Shown here: positions 22,859-34,390 of the stretch, piece by piece | Position numbering within the stretch: the first letter of the stretch is position 1 | Layout of the letters: every line of letters starts with the position of its first letter | Source of the DNA: Calonectria ilicicola | Taxonomy: Eukaryota; Ascomycota; Sordariomycetes; Hypocreales; Nectriaceae | DNA: 64,000 nucleotides | Direction of reading: 5' to 3' | NCBI GenBank assembly: GCA_020809705.1 | Contig: CP085829.1 | Coordinates: 2,046,001-2,110,000, forward strand | Program-made: the position numbers and the translations under genes | The notes under the pieces: model-generated | The model's database searches: none | Told to the model about the DNA's origin: nothing | Seen by the model: the letters and a program-made list of their open reading frames with translations, nothing else

Positions 22859-25408
22859 ATGGCTCTCGTACTGTCCGCGGAGGGCAGTTTCGAGGCCGGC
22901 GTCACCGACGACTCGTCCAATCTCGCGTCAACCAGCTCCACGCCTCCCACCACCGTTGCCGACTCTGCCAGCCTGCATTCCGGCTCTCCCAAGCGCGAAG
23001 TCGTTCACGTTGCCGTTGAATCCGTCTCCGATGCTCTGGCTGCCGAAGCCGCAGCTTTGGAGCCTGGTGCTCCCGCTGTTCCCGTCATCGTCGAGCCCGC
23101 TGACACAGATGCCGACTCTCCCTCCGCCATCCGCCCTCGACGCTCCCGCTTGAGCGCGCCTGTCTATAACCTCGCCCAATTGAGCGGCACTGCCGGTCAC
23201 GGAAAGCGTCGCGCCAAGGGCGACATTGTTGCCGACCGCAGGCGCACTATATCTGGCGATATCTCGTCTGGCGCGACTCCCAAGTCCAGGACTGTCCGCG
23301 ATGGCATCGACGCGTTAGATTTACAGTGGTCGCTGAACCAGCTCGACTCTCCTCGCACCCGACGCCAGCAAGCTCACGAATCCCCCGTGAGGCGCTCCTC
23401 GTCGCGTCTGTCGGGCGCACCCGTCTCCGCTCTCGCCAACAAGCTTACCACTATTCGTAAGCGTGGTCGCAAGGCTGTAGACAAGGGAATGACGACCATG
23501 TCGCGCGAGCTGCGCCGCCTGCAGGACACCAAGGAATTCGCACACATCGACGACAAGCCGGTTGTCCACACGGTCTGGTCCAACGGCAAGTTTGTCGACC
23601 CCAAGGCCGCTGCCGCTGCCGCGCGCAAAAAGTCACAGCCCGAACCCGAAGAGGAAGAAGAAGAGGAAGAGGAGTCTGAGAAGGAGGAACCGGAAGCCAA
23701 CACCGGCCCAAACAAGCGCCGTGTAAAGAAATATCTTGACAAGGGTTTATACTCGGGCCAGGATACGCCAATTGATATTTCCAAGGGTCTGGCCCCAGCA
23801 GAGAAGAAGAGCTTGGCCCAGATCCCTGAGCTTATTCCCAGCGGTCGGGCGAACAAGACGATGCCTCTACCACTGTTTACTGGTCTGCGCACACTGATTG
23901 CCGGTCGTGATTTCAAGTTGCCGTACCATGTCTGTAACCCGCTTCCCCCAGGTCAGCCCAAGCCTGATGAGTGGAAGAAGATGACCAAAAGTATGAGCCT
24001 ACTCTACCAGATCAATTTGTTGTTTTATTCATATCTAACTAACTATCTTGCTCAGATCGGTTTATTGGCGAATCAAAAGACTACTGGCGAAAATCGCCAC
24101 ATTTCCACGACATGTCCAAGTGTGTGTGTACAATTGAGAATGGCGGGTGTGGAGAAGACTGCCAGAACAAAATCATGCTATACGAGTGCGACGAGTCGAA
24201 CTGCAACGTTGGGAAAGCGCATTGCAACAACCGCGCATTCGCTAACCTTACTGCTCGCCGGGCCAAGGGCGGCAAGTATCGTGTTGGAGTTGAGGTGATC
24301 AAGACGGGAGACCGCGGACACGGTGTTCGCAGCAACCGGTGTTTCAGGCCCAATCAGATTATCATGGAGTATGCTGGTGAAATTATTACGGAGGAGGAGT
24401 GCGAGCGCCGCATGAATGAAATTTACAAGGACAACGAAGTGAGTAAAAATATGCACTGTCCAGGATGGCTAACACGTTGCTAAGACCGCACAGTGCTACT
24501 ACCTCATGAGCTTCGATCAGAACATGATTATCGATGCCACCTCTGGCAGCATCGCTCGATTCGTAAATCACAGCTGTAACCCTAACTGCAGAATGATCAA
24601 GTGGATCGTCTCGGGGCAGCCTCGAATGGCTCTTTTCGCCGGTGATAGACCCATCATGACGGGTGATGAACTAACCTACGACTACAATTTTGACCCATTT
24701 TCGGCCAAAAATGTCCAGAAGTGCCTCTGTGGGGAGCCCAACTGCCGAGGTGTTCTGGGTCCCAAGCCGCGTGAAGTGAAGCCGCCAAAGACGGACCTGA
24801 AGAAGACGGCCAAGGCCAAGTTCAAGGCCGGCAAGCGCAAGCTCAAGGAATTGATTGGCGACGATGCTGATGCGGAGGGAAACAAGACCAAGAAGCGCAA
24901 GATCCAGGCCGCAACGGGCGTTAAGCGATCTCTGTCCAGTGCCAAAACTGCCTTGACAGCCATTAAGAAGGGCATCGCGACCGGAACGGCCAGGAAGGGC
25001 GCCGCGGCCAAGGCATCGCCGGCCACTGCTAAGAGAACTGCCGCGAGTGCGGTTGCCAAGGGCAAACGTTCAACCAGCCTGACTCCCATCAAGCGACGCG
25101 CTTCAACCGGCGCCATTCTTAAGAAGACGACGACAGCAAAGCGCATAATTAAGACTTACGGCAAGTCAGCAGCGCCGTCGCCTCGAGGGCGAGCCTCATC
25201 TGGCCCCTCTGGCGTCACCGCGGCCAAGGGTTCTCCCGCTACTAAGAGGGCCACTCCTGTCAAGAGGGCCACGCCCATCAAGAAAACGCCTGGAAGCATC
25301 TCCAAGGCCGTAGCTAAGAAGAGGCTCTCAGCTAAGAAACTGACTTCGCCTCGAAACGCCCTCGACCTGTCTCGAGGCAGCGAGATCCGGGTTGTGCCAT
25401 CCGAGTAG
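22859..25408 (+). CDS. ASH1-type histone H3-K36 methyltransferase (AWS-SET-postSET)
   Basis: Nuclear histone lysine methyltransferase of the Ash1 type, which in fungi methylates H3K36 largely at transcriptionally quiet, often subtelomeric, chromatin. Exons 22859-23990, 24056-24438 and 24494-25408 encode 809 aa. The N-terminal 300 residues are disordered with an acidic run (about residues 260-285). The AWS cysteine cluster starts near residue 400 (CVCTIENGGCGEDC). SET follows: RGHGVRSN, YAGEIITEEEC, the catalytic/AdoMet motif RFVNHSCNPNC at 527-537, and GDELTYDYNF. The post-SET cysteines are in CLCGEPNCRG near 582-591. The C-terminal 200 residues are Lys/Ala/Pro-rich, like a histone H1 tail, and may bind DNA. 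No bromodomain, BAH domain or PHD finger is present, unlike animal ASH1. Confidence 0.92.
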
Positions 25409-28400
25409 ACGTGACTAGTGCTGGGGCTCAGACGAGAGCATGGGAAATGGTGTGTAGGTTGAAGAAGATAGATAAGAGGTTGAAAGGGATGCCAATTTGA
25501 AATGGACTAGTCGAGAGCGTGTCCAGGTGAGAAGGGGAGGATGAGAGGAGGATGAGGATGGAGCCAGGGAGGGGCTTGAGACGCGGCTCGTCACAATCAT
25601 CCTTACTTACCTCTTGCTTTTTATTTTATTTTTCATCTTTTCGCTACATGGCGTTGGGGCGAAGACCGGCTAGCATTTGTACATTACTTACTTAGGGAGG
25701 CTGGCGGGTTTGGTTGTCAAAGGCATCTGCTTTTTTTTGTATTTCCCTGCTTTAAGTTGAGTTTAGCAATATGATGAGCCTTCTTGTTACATTGGTGCTA
25801 GCTAGCCTTTTTGTCATTCGACTGATCATGTGTCATTCTCCTGTAGCTTTCGTCATTCTTCTCACCTTTCCCCTCTCTGTTGCGCAGACTTGAATCGTCA
25901 TCAGTCGTGGTTGCGGCTGAGACGACACAATTAGGCTAATTCGAAGGGGTGTGCGGGAACGGCCTCGGAAGTCGACCGACGTTCTTCAATGATACCTAGT
26001 GTGCAGAGAGAACTCGTTCGTCAAGGCAATTCAGATGTATCAATTTTTTTAAAAATAAATGAAATAAAAAAGTTTGGAGCTTTCATCAGCTTGATTTACT
26101 TGCTTACCGTGTTTCAAGCAGGCTGGGGCCTCAATCACGATTGAGCGTGGCGTAGCAAGATGTTGGCCAAGCCTCCACGAAGAGATTCTCGTCATGAGGA
26201 CAGAGAAGGCCCCGTTCTCTCTTCTCTCCATTGTAGAATTACGTGCTAAAATCTTACACTTTAGTAACCGGTGAAGGAGTTGGGCTTCATTTTTGCATCG
26301 CTGCTCGGTCAGTGATGAGTGGAGCGCGTGCAAGTAGTCAGCATGCGGTTGCCTTTTTTGCCTTGCGCTTTTTTTATCATCCGCCCCAGTACTGCAATTT
26401 CACTAATGCCTTTTTGAAGAGAAAAAAGCGGTGAAGAGGATCCGAGGCAAGGCCAGTTGATTGCGTTGTGTTGAGTGGTTTCGGCCTTCTGGAAGCTGAG
26501 TGTAAGTGTGACATGGAGTGCAAGCTTCACCGGTCCACGGTCATTGATGTCACATAGGCTATGCAAAGACGTAGCATTGCATGTAAATGCACACTTTCCC
26601 GTAGCTAAAGCTTATTTGGTTGGTTTTTATGGAATAGGGCTGGTGTTGGTAGAGCTAGGATGAAGTGATGAGTTGGCACCAGAAAAGAAGTGCTCCCGCC
26701 TTACAAGGTTTCGCCTCGTTGTGGCCTTGGTGTCACCATCGAGACAGAACTCGTTCGATCCCATCAGGCATCAGGTTCAAGTGAAACTAAACAACTATGA
26801 CTCTTACTTCATCGGCGATGCTGCGGTGTTTCTGGCCGGAGCAACAAAAAAACGCCCTAGTCGGGTGTAAGTCCTACACCACGCTTCACTACGACATCTA
26901 AGGCATATTCCTTCTTCTCCCCCTGTGACTCTTTTCACTAATTTAAGTTCTTATACTAGTCATACCACCAGGCTTTGAGTGGAGAGAAGCGGCAGAGAGT
27001 CGCCGAGTCGCCCATACAAAAGCACACGTGAGCATATTGTCTCTCATCGCCCCAGACATCTTTAGGCACACTGGCCCGACTTTGTCTCTCTCAATTCATT
27101 TTCACGCTGACTTGATCCTAGCTACTATGTCATCGTTCTAGGGTCCCTTGCTGTGATCCAGGGGAGGAAAAACGAAACACGGCAAAAGGTAGGGTACCAG
27201 GGCAGGCTTCAACACAAACTAACGGACACACCACGTGGGCTTTCGCACATGCAAGCTGATGGAGTCTTCGAACATGTTCCCTTTCTGCATCTAATTATTC
27301 ATTGCTACGGGCCGCAGCTAAATCTACCACTCTGGGTTGGATGTCGTCGTGAATGACATGGTCAAGGGAGTAACAAAGTGCACCTCCCACCAATGAAATG
27401 CCTTGGGGCTGTGCAAACCCCCAAGAGCCTCATACCTCATTGACCAACCAACATACATGATCCCAAGGCCTAAACCTCGCACCCCTCCCCTTGTTTCAGA
27501 ATCATATCCCGGTACTCGTCAAAAAGGAAAATGCAATAGGGGCTTGGGCAATAGCGATGGACCGGGGAGGGCCAAGCAACACACAGGTGTACTGCACTTT
27601 TGAGTGGACACTTCACCAACCATTTCGTATTTTTGTTACTTTTTTAAAAATTGAGCCGCATCAATTAGTGAATGACAAATTGGGCCATTCTGATACGGTG
27701 CAATCGCCCCATTTGCTCCGCTTCTGTTGAAGCAATTGACGTCTTATAGACGGAGTTCCCGAGGCAAAATCGTGGCTTAGTCAAAACAGGGACAATTAAA
27801 TGAGACAAAAATACAAGGCACCATGGCCATTCAGAGTGATTATATGTCATTATTCACGCAAAATCTAGCTTTAGGGAGAGACATGCATTTCTACATCAGT
27901 GCAAGATGTGCCCGGACACGTCATCCCGACCTCTTGTTGACCCGGGTTCCCGGTGCGACATTTTCAGCCCTGACAAGGGCATTATTAATGATGAAATGAA
28001 CCAGGCAGAAGTTTAAGGAGTAGAGTACAAAGTCTATGAGGTCAATGAAAAGATCAGGGCCAGTGTAGAAAATGCACGTTTATTGAGTGAGTGTATGAGT
28101 GAGGGTCTATCGAGGAAAGGAAAACAGAGCGATCGAGTAAATCCCAAAACTAAAAGAATGAGCAATACCACCCAAAACATCAAAACCTCCGTCTATCCGT
28201 CTATCCGTCTATCTATCCAGCGCCCGCGAAAGCCAATAAACCCATAATATCCAGCGCTTTTGCAAGCTCTGTCCGTTCTAATTCGCGTTCCTAAGCTACC
28301 ACACTCCGCAATTCTTCTTGAGAAGTTTATGATGTTCTGTGCTCTTTGAAAACAACATGGTCTTTTCGTGTATTGCTAAAATTGCCGAAAATGTCCATTT

Positions 28401-28488
28401 TGATACATTGCCGTTCGTTGCGCTTGAGCCAATTCGAAAGGGGCAGTTAAGAAGAGTCAAAGCTGCCTTCTCGATTTGATATAAGAGC
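25409..28488. other. Gene-poor intergenic stretch
   Basis: About 3 kb downstream of the SET-domain gene. I see only short unsupported frames. Three copies of CCGTCTAT lie at 28189-28212. No rRNA, tRNA or transposon structure is visible. Confidence 0.55.
28189..28212. repeat. CCGTCTAT microsatellite
   Basis: Three perfect copies of an 8-nt unit, followed by CTATCC. Minor simple repeat. Confidence 0.8.
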
Positions 28489-28632
28489 TCATTTATTTTT
28501 GACTTTCACGACCTGAGAAGTACAGGATTGACATGGATGATGGCCGTCGTTATGGCATTGGGGAGTGGTCTGGAGGCACCAGTCCTGGAAACAGACACAG
28601 CATCTCCACATGGTAATACGCTTAGAACCCAT
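28489..28632 (-). CDS. Putative Cys/His-rich zinc-binding microprotein
   Basis: A 47-aa frame starting MGSKRITMWRCCVCF. It has CCVC, then TTPQCHNDGHHPCQSC, so the Cys and His residues are spaced like a treble-clef or zinc-ribbon knuckle (CxxC ... CH ... HHxCxxC). Short fungal proteins opening with a Trp followed by CCxC and ending HxxCxxC are known, and this one fits that general pattern. The frame continues upstream to 28860, but that part (Phe/Ser/Ile-rich) looks like non-coding sequence or an intron, so the ATG at 28632 is only one option; the piece could also be the last exon of a longer gene. Function unknown. Confidence 0.4.
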   Translation of the reverse strand: MGSKRITMWRCCVCFQDWCLQTTPQCHNDGHHPCQSCTSQVVKVKNK

Positions 28633-28860
28633 TGTTATGAATTTAAGAATGCTGTGGGAGAGGATGCAAAAAAGCAGAGAAATATTAGAGCTGTAAGAGT
28701 TGTTCTGGAAAGTCTCTGGAGGAGAGGGTTTTGTGATGAAGAAATAGCTAAAGAACTGATGCTGGTAGACTCGATAGATCTGACAGACTATGGGGGGGTT
28801 TTTTATATACATTAAAACACTGGAAGAATTATCAATTCCACGACGAATTACAACCGACAC

Positions 28861-31800
28861 TGCCTCCGTCCGAGGCGGCGATCAAAGGTGGCGAGGGAAT
28901 GTATTGAGATTATCGTGACAGGATTGCTTCCACCCAACCATCCACGAGCTCACTTTCCTCCGAAACAGTCAGCCCGCAATGATAGCATCATTTCAACGAG
29001 TCGATTGACGGTCTCCAGTGAAGTCCTGGTGCTGCGGTGTGGAGAAAGCACTGCCATCTCGTAGTGAAAGAACAATAATCGTGATTTCACAAAGGCCATG
29101 CCATCTATTGGTAACCAACCCATGGTACAGTAGACGCCTCGGGCCCAATTCCTGAATCGATGTTGGTGTCACAACTGTGACTGTCCAGGTTGAAGCCATC
29201 CGCAGTCATTGAGACGAGTTGGATGCCCCCGGGGTGGTAAGGCCAAGGGCTGTGTATTTAAATAACAAACGTTGAAAGAATGGTTCCGGCCCGGTTCTTG
29301 TAGTCTATTCGAGACACGAGACACGCGGTTGAGGCTGACTGAAAACGTGGTAGCCAGGGTATTATGACAGGGAGACCGGCAGAGGCTGTACTCGTCGCCG
29401 CATATGCAGATTGGCACGTGGGATACGTACTAACATGCTTGTATAGTGAATGGTCGCAACTAGAAGCGCCGTCAGAGCATGATCACGCTAAACAAGAAGA
29501 TTGAGCCGACGCCCGGGCACAGTGGGTCTCGCACATAGGTGTAGGCTAAGGCGACAAAGTAGAGCAGCCAACGTTGAAATGTAGCCCATCTTTCTCGCAG
29601 CCGTCAAGAACATGTTTGCAGTGCAGAGATCCGAAGATTCGTGGGCTCATGCAAGGTGAGATGAGGGGTTCGTGAGTGCTGCAAGCTACAAGGCGGGGTG
29701 TCATTGATTCGGAAGGGCAAGCTAGAGAGCTGCGCATCACCCGATATAGGGCGGGGGATCGGGGCAACTAAACCTCGCAAAGCTTGACGTTTTCGGCATA
29801 GGAGCAGTTCAACTCAACGAGGCGCGTGTGGTTGAAAATTCGCACTTTTTTGTGATGAGGTTGAGGATGTCACAGGGCGTGTTGTGTTGTCCCCGAGGTC
29901 GGATGACGAGCACGATGGGCGGGGGGGCACAGGGAGGAAGAAGTGCACATTGGACAGTGCGATGTCGCGCGCAAGATGAGCATCACCAGAGGGCCTCATT
30001 AAGGATTCAACATCTAATGAGGTCAGCCTTCTGGTTACACGAAGGATAATATTGAGGAACCCAACTAAATTCGGGTTCAAGAAATAAAACGTACCTCCGT
30101 GGTTTAGCGGGCGCACCCTACTAGTTTGTAGGTTCACAGCCCGCGTTGTCCTGTAGGCAACGGCAGACCAGGCAGCATGTGTGAGCCTATCTCATCGCAA
30201 TATTTGGGGCCGGCCTGGCTTCCAAAACTAAGATATGAGATATTCCCCTCTCTGTCTTCTGGTTTCTTCCGTTTTGCTTTTCAAGAAAAACTAGCGAAAG
30301 AATTCTCATTGCACCAGCCTGCACCTTGCTCGCTCGTTCGGTTTCATGAGCCCTGGCTCTCAGCGCTGGCGCTCAAGCTCATGATACCTTGTTTTTTTTT
30401 CTTTTTTTTTTCGAGACAAGCGATGGGATTTTTCGATTAGCCGCGATACGTCGTCATCCTTTTGATGCAACTTGGGGTTTCGTGGTCCGTGGTCCATGGT
30501 CCACGTGTTTTCATCAGACTGTCCTGCCAGACATCAGCTCTGGATACGCATTCGCAACTTTCGAGTCGCTGCCACCAAAGATCAGGTCTTGAATTCGCAT
30601 CAGGAAAAAATGAAAAGAAAAGGGTGGGAACCAAACTGGGCACCGCGTGGGAGATGTCTTCTTCCTTCTTATACTGGGCGACCGCCCAGACGGATCATTA
30701 CCCTTGGAGTAATCTCAATGTGCAGCCACGCCAGGCCAGATATGTTTATATTTGAAATCCAGATGACCAACACTTTTCGTCTGAGTTCTTGCCGATCCGG
30801 CCATGACCTGGCTCATGATCTTCCGGGTTACCTTTTTGGCGCCTTACTGTGTCTCATGTGCCATCGTTGCGAGCTGGCTTGAGAATGAGAAGATTTTTTT
30901 TATCTAAAGTAGACAATACCGGGCTTCAAACGAGAATATTAATCCCCTCAAAACTATCAGCAAAACGTGGATCCAGGCTCTTATTTAGGCAGCTCAGGCA
31001 GACTTTCGTCAGACGCAGCCTCGTAAGAGCATTTTGGATGAATTTGGGGCCACCAAATATCTCATCATAGCCCAAGCCAACGAATAAATCAGAAAAGTAG
31101 AAAAAGGTCTGTATACACTTATTTCATCATGGCCAAACAGGCCTGCGCCAAGCCCAAATGGCTCGTGTCTAAACCACAAGGGTCTAACCCATGCCATGTG
31201 CATGGGATCAGATACTCTGCAAGGTTGCGAATTCGGCAATACCACAGAGCATACGATGAGATACATCTATTCTTGGAATAAAATCGCGGCCAAATATTAT
31301 TGCCGACAAATAAGAAAGAGCATTGGCTCCAACATGTGGTTACTAACTGAAGAAAAAAGGGGGGATGGTAGATTTGAGGTCTCAGCCACGAAAAACAACG
31401 CCAGTGATGGCGCGTTAACGGCATCTCAGTCATCCAATTACGGCTTCATTCCAGCCTCTGAAGTGGCTTCACGGTGGCTCAGACGACAAATTCATGGCTG
31501 AACCGTTGTCCCAACATCAGTTCATTACGCTACGCCTTCACAAGTCCTTGAAGTGTAACATCAAATACCGTATTTTAGGGGACGCAGACGGATGAATTTT
31601 TCTCTTGGTGATGTTCAAAGTCAATATAAGTGATGCATAATCCCTTGAATTAATTTGCGCATAATTTTAATATGTATATTTGTATCATGAGTTAAGCGCT
31701 TGGTGTTTGTCGGCCGAACACAGTGCATAAGCAACGTGCAGCGGTCGGGCCCACTCCCGGCAGCTCAATGGCTCTAGACAAACGCGAAACCAACCAGATG

Positions 31801-31901
31801 ACGCTTCAACTTCGACACTCGCATCCACGAACCGACACGCCGTGGGACATCCCTCGCCCTCCGACTCCCTTTCCCTTCGTCGCGTAGGCGGCGTCGCCGC
31901 G
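28861..31901. other. Gene-poor intergenic stretch
   Basis: About 3 kb before the palmitoyltransferase gene with no supported gene. Frames on both strands lack motifs. A segment near 30095-30150 resembles tRNA internal promoter boxes but cannot be folded into a tRNA. AT-rich patches occur near 30395-30415 and 31590-31690. Confidence 0.5.
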
Positions 31902-33234
31902 ATGCTACGCCCGGCGACGAGTCTCAACGCCGACACCCGGTGGACAATCCGGATCATCCCTTTCTTCATAGTTGCCGTTCTCGGGTTCTCAACCTACGTC
32001 GTTGTACCGCATCTCTGTGGTATGTGATCTTCAACACCTTCAGCCACTTCGCTCTCAGCGCACACACTAATAAAGGCCTTTCTGTCCAGTCAACTACCTA
32101 TATCGAGAAAAGCACAAGACCGGCGCCGCGATTGCACTCATCGTCCTTTACTTTATATTCCTCCTCCTGACCATTGCTGCGTACATCCGAACCTTTACGA
32201 CAGTCCGATTCAACCCTGGCTTCGTTCCACTTTCAGCCGAACGAGAGGCGATCGAACAGGATAGGAATAAAAAGCGAAAACGAGGAAGGGATATTGAAGC
32301 AAATCCCTGGGTGCCCCCAGACTCCAATCCCGACAGTCCCGGGCTAGAGGCTTTCTATAGCAAGGATGTCTTTATCTGTGAACTAGACGGTCGGCCGAAA
32401 TGGTGTTCCGACTGCCGTACATGGAAGCGTGATCGTGCCCATCATTCAAGTGACCTGGATCGTTGCATCCGCAAGATGGATCACTTGTGCCCGTGGGTTG
32501 GAGGGGTCGTTTCGGAAACTTGTAAGTCGCGTGCTTGCAATGGTGCTGTACCCCATAGCTATACTAACACTCACTTGCCAGCTTTCAACTTTTTTACTCA
32601 GTTCACCTTCTATTGCAGCATGCTTTGTGCTATTTGTATTGCAACCACCGCATATTCTTTACGAATGCAGCTGAATGAAGACCGCCCGTTGGATGGTCGG
32701 ATTGTTGTGGTTCTTGCTCTCGGGTCACTCTTTATGTTCTTCACAGGCGCCATGACATTGACGGCGGTGCGTTTCATTGCGACCAACATTACAAACATCG
32801 ACCTGTTCAAGAAAAATCAGACATTTCGACTGGCCATTCGCATACCCTTGAGCACGCCACCGTCGCAAAGGTATGAGACCATCACATATCCACTCTCAGG
32901 AACCATCTGGGATCAGAATGGCTCCTATACACATGTACACACCGCTATACACTTGCCTCGAGATGAGCAGGCCAAGCGCAAATTTGCCATCTTAACAACC
33001 GAGCCTGGAGAGAATCCTTGGGACCTCGGCCTTTGGAAAAATTGCAAATCGGTCATGGGCAATTCCATTATAGAGTGGATACTTCCAATCTGGCACTCGC
33101 CTTGTTGCAATCATGATAGCATGGTGAGCGATTATGAATTTGGCCCTCTTTTGGGGAAGTTGAAGACGCGATATGGCCTGGCCGAGGACGGGAGCTCCTC
33201 GTCAAATGATGGAATTGAAATGCGAAGCGCTTAA
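31902..33234 (+). CDS. pfa5: Palmitoyltransferase, Pfa5-like, with DHLC motif
   Basis: Integral membrane protein S-acyltransferase of the DHHC family, expected to attach palmitate to cysteines of membrane-associated proteins. Exons 31902-32019, 32090-32521 and 32582-33234 encode 400 aa. Hydrophobic segments lie at about residues 19-37 and 49-70, then the cysteine-rich domain (CSDCRTWKRDRAHHSS at 145-160; RKMDHLCPWVGG at 167-178) and two more segments (CSMLCAICIATTAYSL; VVVLALGSLFMFFTGAMTLT). SETSFNFFTQF and NITNIDLFKKN fit the Pfa5 group. The catalytic tetrapeptide reads Asp-His-Leu-Cys at 170-173 instead of DHHC, or the DHYC of some fungal members; the nucleophilic Cys173 is kept. The long cytosolic C-terminal tail is typical. 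Confidence 0.86.
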
Positions 33235-34390
33235 TTTTCGACACGGCAGGAGTTGCATTTGATACCCCTTACTTTGTTTCGTTTTGATACACAGCCTGTG
33301 GCAGACACGACGAACATATCGCAAGGCTGAGCATATTACCAGTCTCATTCTTGGTGATCGTTGGCGATGGAGTATATGTTAGGCGATAGTTTGTTGCTGG
33401 TGACATAATCTTGTTAATAATCAGAATCACATATTCATCATGTATGATGCGGCATCTTGAGTGGTTATATGTTGATCGACTTTGAATCGAGGGCACGAGT
33501 AACTAGTTTGTTGTAGTTAAATTTGACGGAGGTAATCAGAAATCTCAAGGCGCGGTGATGTAATCAGGGCCCGATAACATCTGTGGATACTATCCGGATA
33601 TAATGAAATCATAATCAAGATATGTACGACCCAGGTGTCAAAGCATTAGTGAGCAGATGAGACAACAGCCCAGTGCGAGAGATGGCATCAAGTTGACATA
33701 ATAAGAGGTAATAGTGTCACAGATAGTCACTAATTCTGGAAAACTGACCCGAATAACACAAGACATATCCAGTTTATTGAATATGGTCAGTATTTGTTCG
33801 AATATTTGTTGAATTTAGAGAGATCTGCTCCAGCCCTCCAACATTTGGCGTCGCATAGCTACCCTATAGTTCAACTTGAGTAATATCAGAATTCACACAC
33901 GGGTTTTCTTTTTTTTCCAAGTGGGATGAGTAAGCCCTTTTTTTTCAAAATGTGGTCCTATATTTTTAAACTGCCGCCAGGAGCGCTAGATAATCGCGGC
34001 ATGTCCGTATGCTTGTTGTCTCCTCAAAATATTTGGATGAGCAAAGAGGCATCTGGTGGGTCGTGTCTCAAGTGGCGCACCTCCCTTCGACAAAAGTGTG
34101 GTGGAGCCTCACTCCTCGGACTTCCTTTAGTAGCAGCGTGCACCAGAAGTGCTCACTCATCTCCACCAACGGTCAACTTCATGTTGCTTGGACCAAAATT
34201 ACGCCGTAATTTGTCCAAACCAACCTGACTCCTACCGCCATGGCCTAAGAGAATTCTCGCTCCTTCGCGTCGCCTGGCCCTGAGGGGATAACATTGTTGG
34301 CGGTTCGGACTCGCCGGCCGCAGCCAGACTGAACAGAACCTCGCGCATCATGCTGGTCGCTTGTCAGACCGCGTCACCAACACCCACAAT
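33235..34390. other. Intergenic, no gene seen
   Basis: About 1.15 kb of AT-rich sequence between the palmitoyltransferase stop and the polymerase eta start. Short frames near 33926-34228 have no recognisable content. The last 150 bp are likely promoter. Confidence 0.55.

Noticed and set aside
30095..30150. Possible tRNA with box A-like TGGTTTAGCGG and a GGTTCACAGCC box B-like site
   Set aside because: Acceptor ends do not pair, the T-arm does not form and the anticodon loop would have the wrong size.
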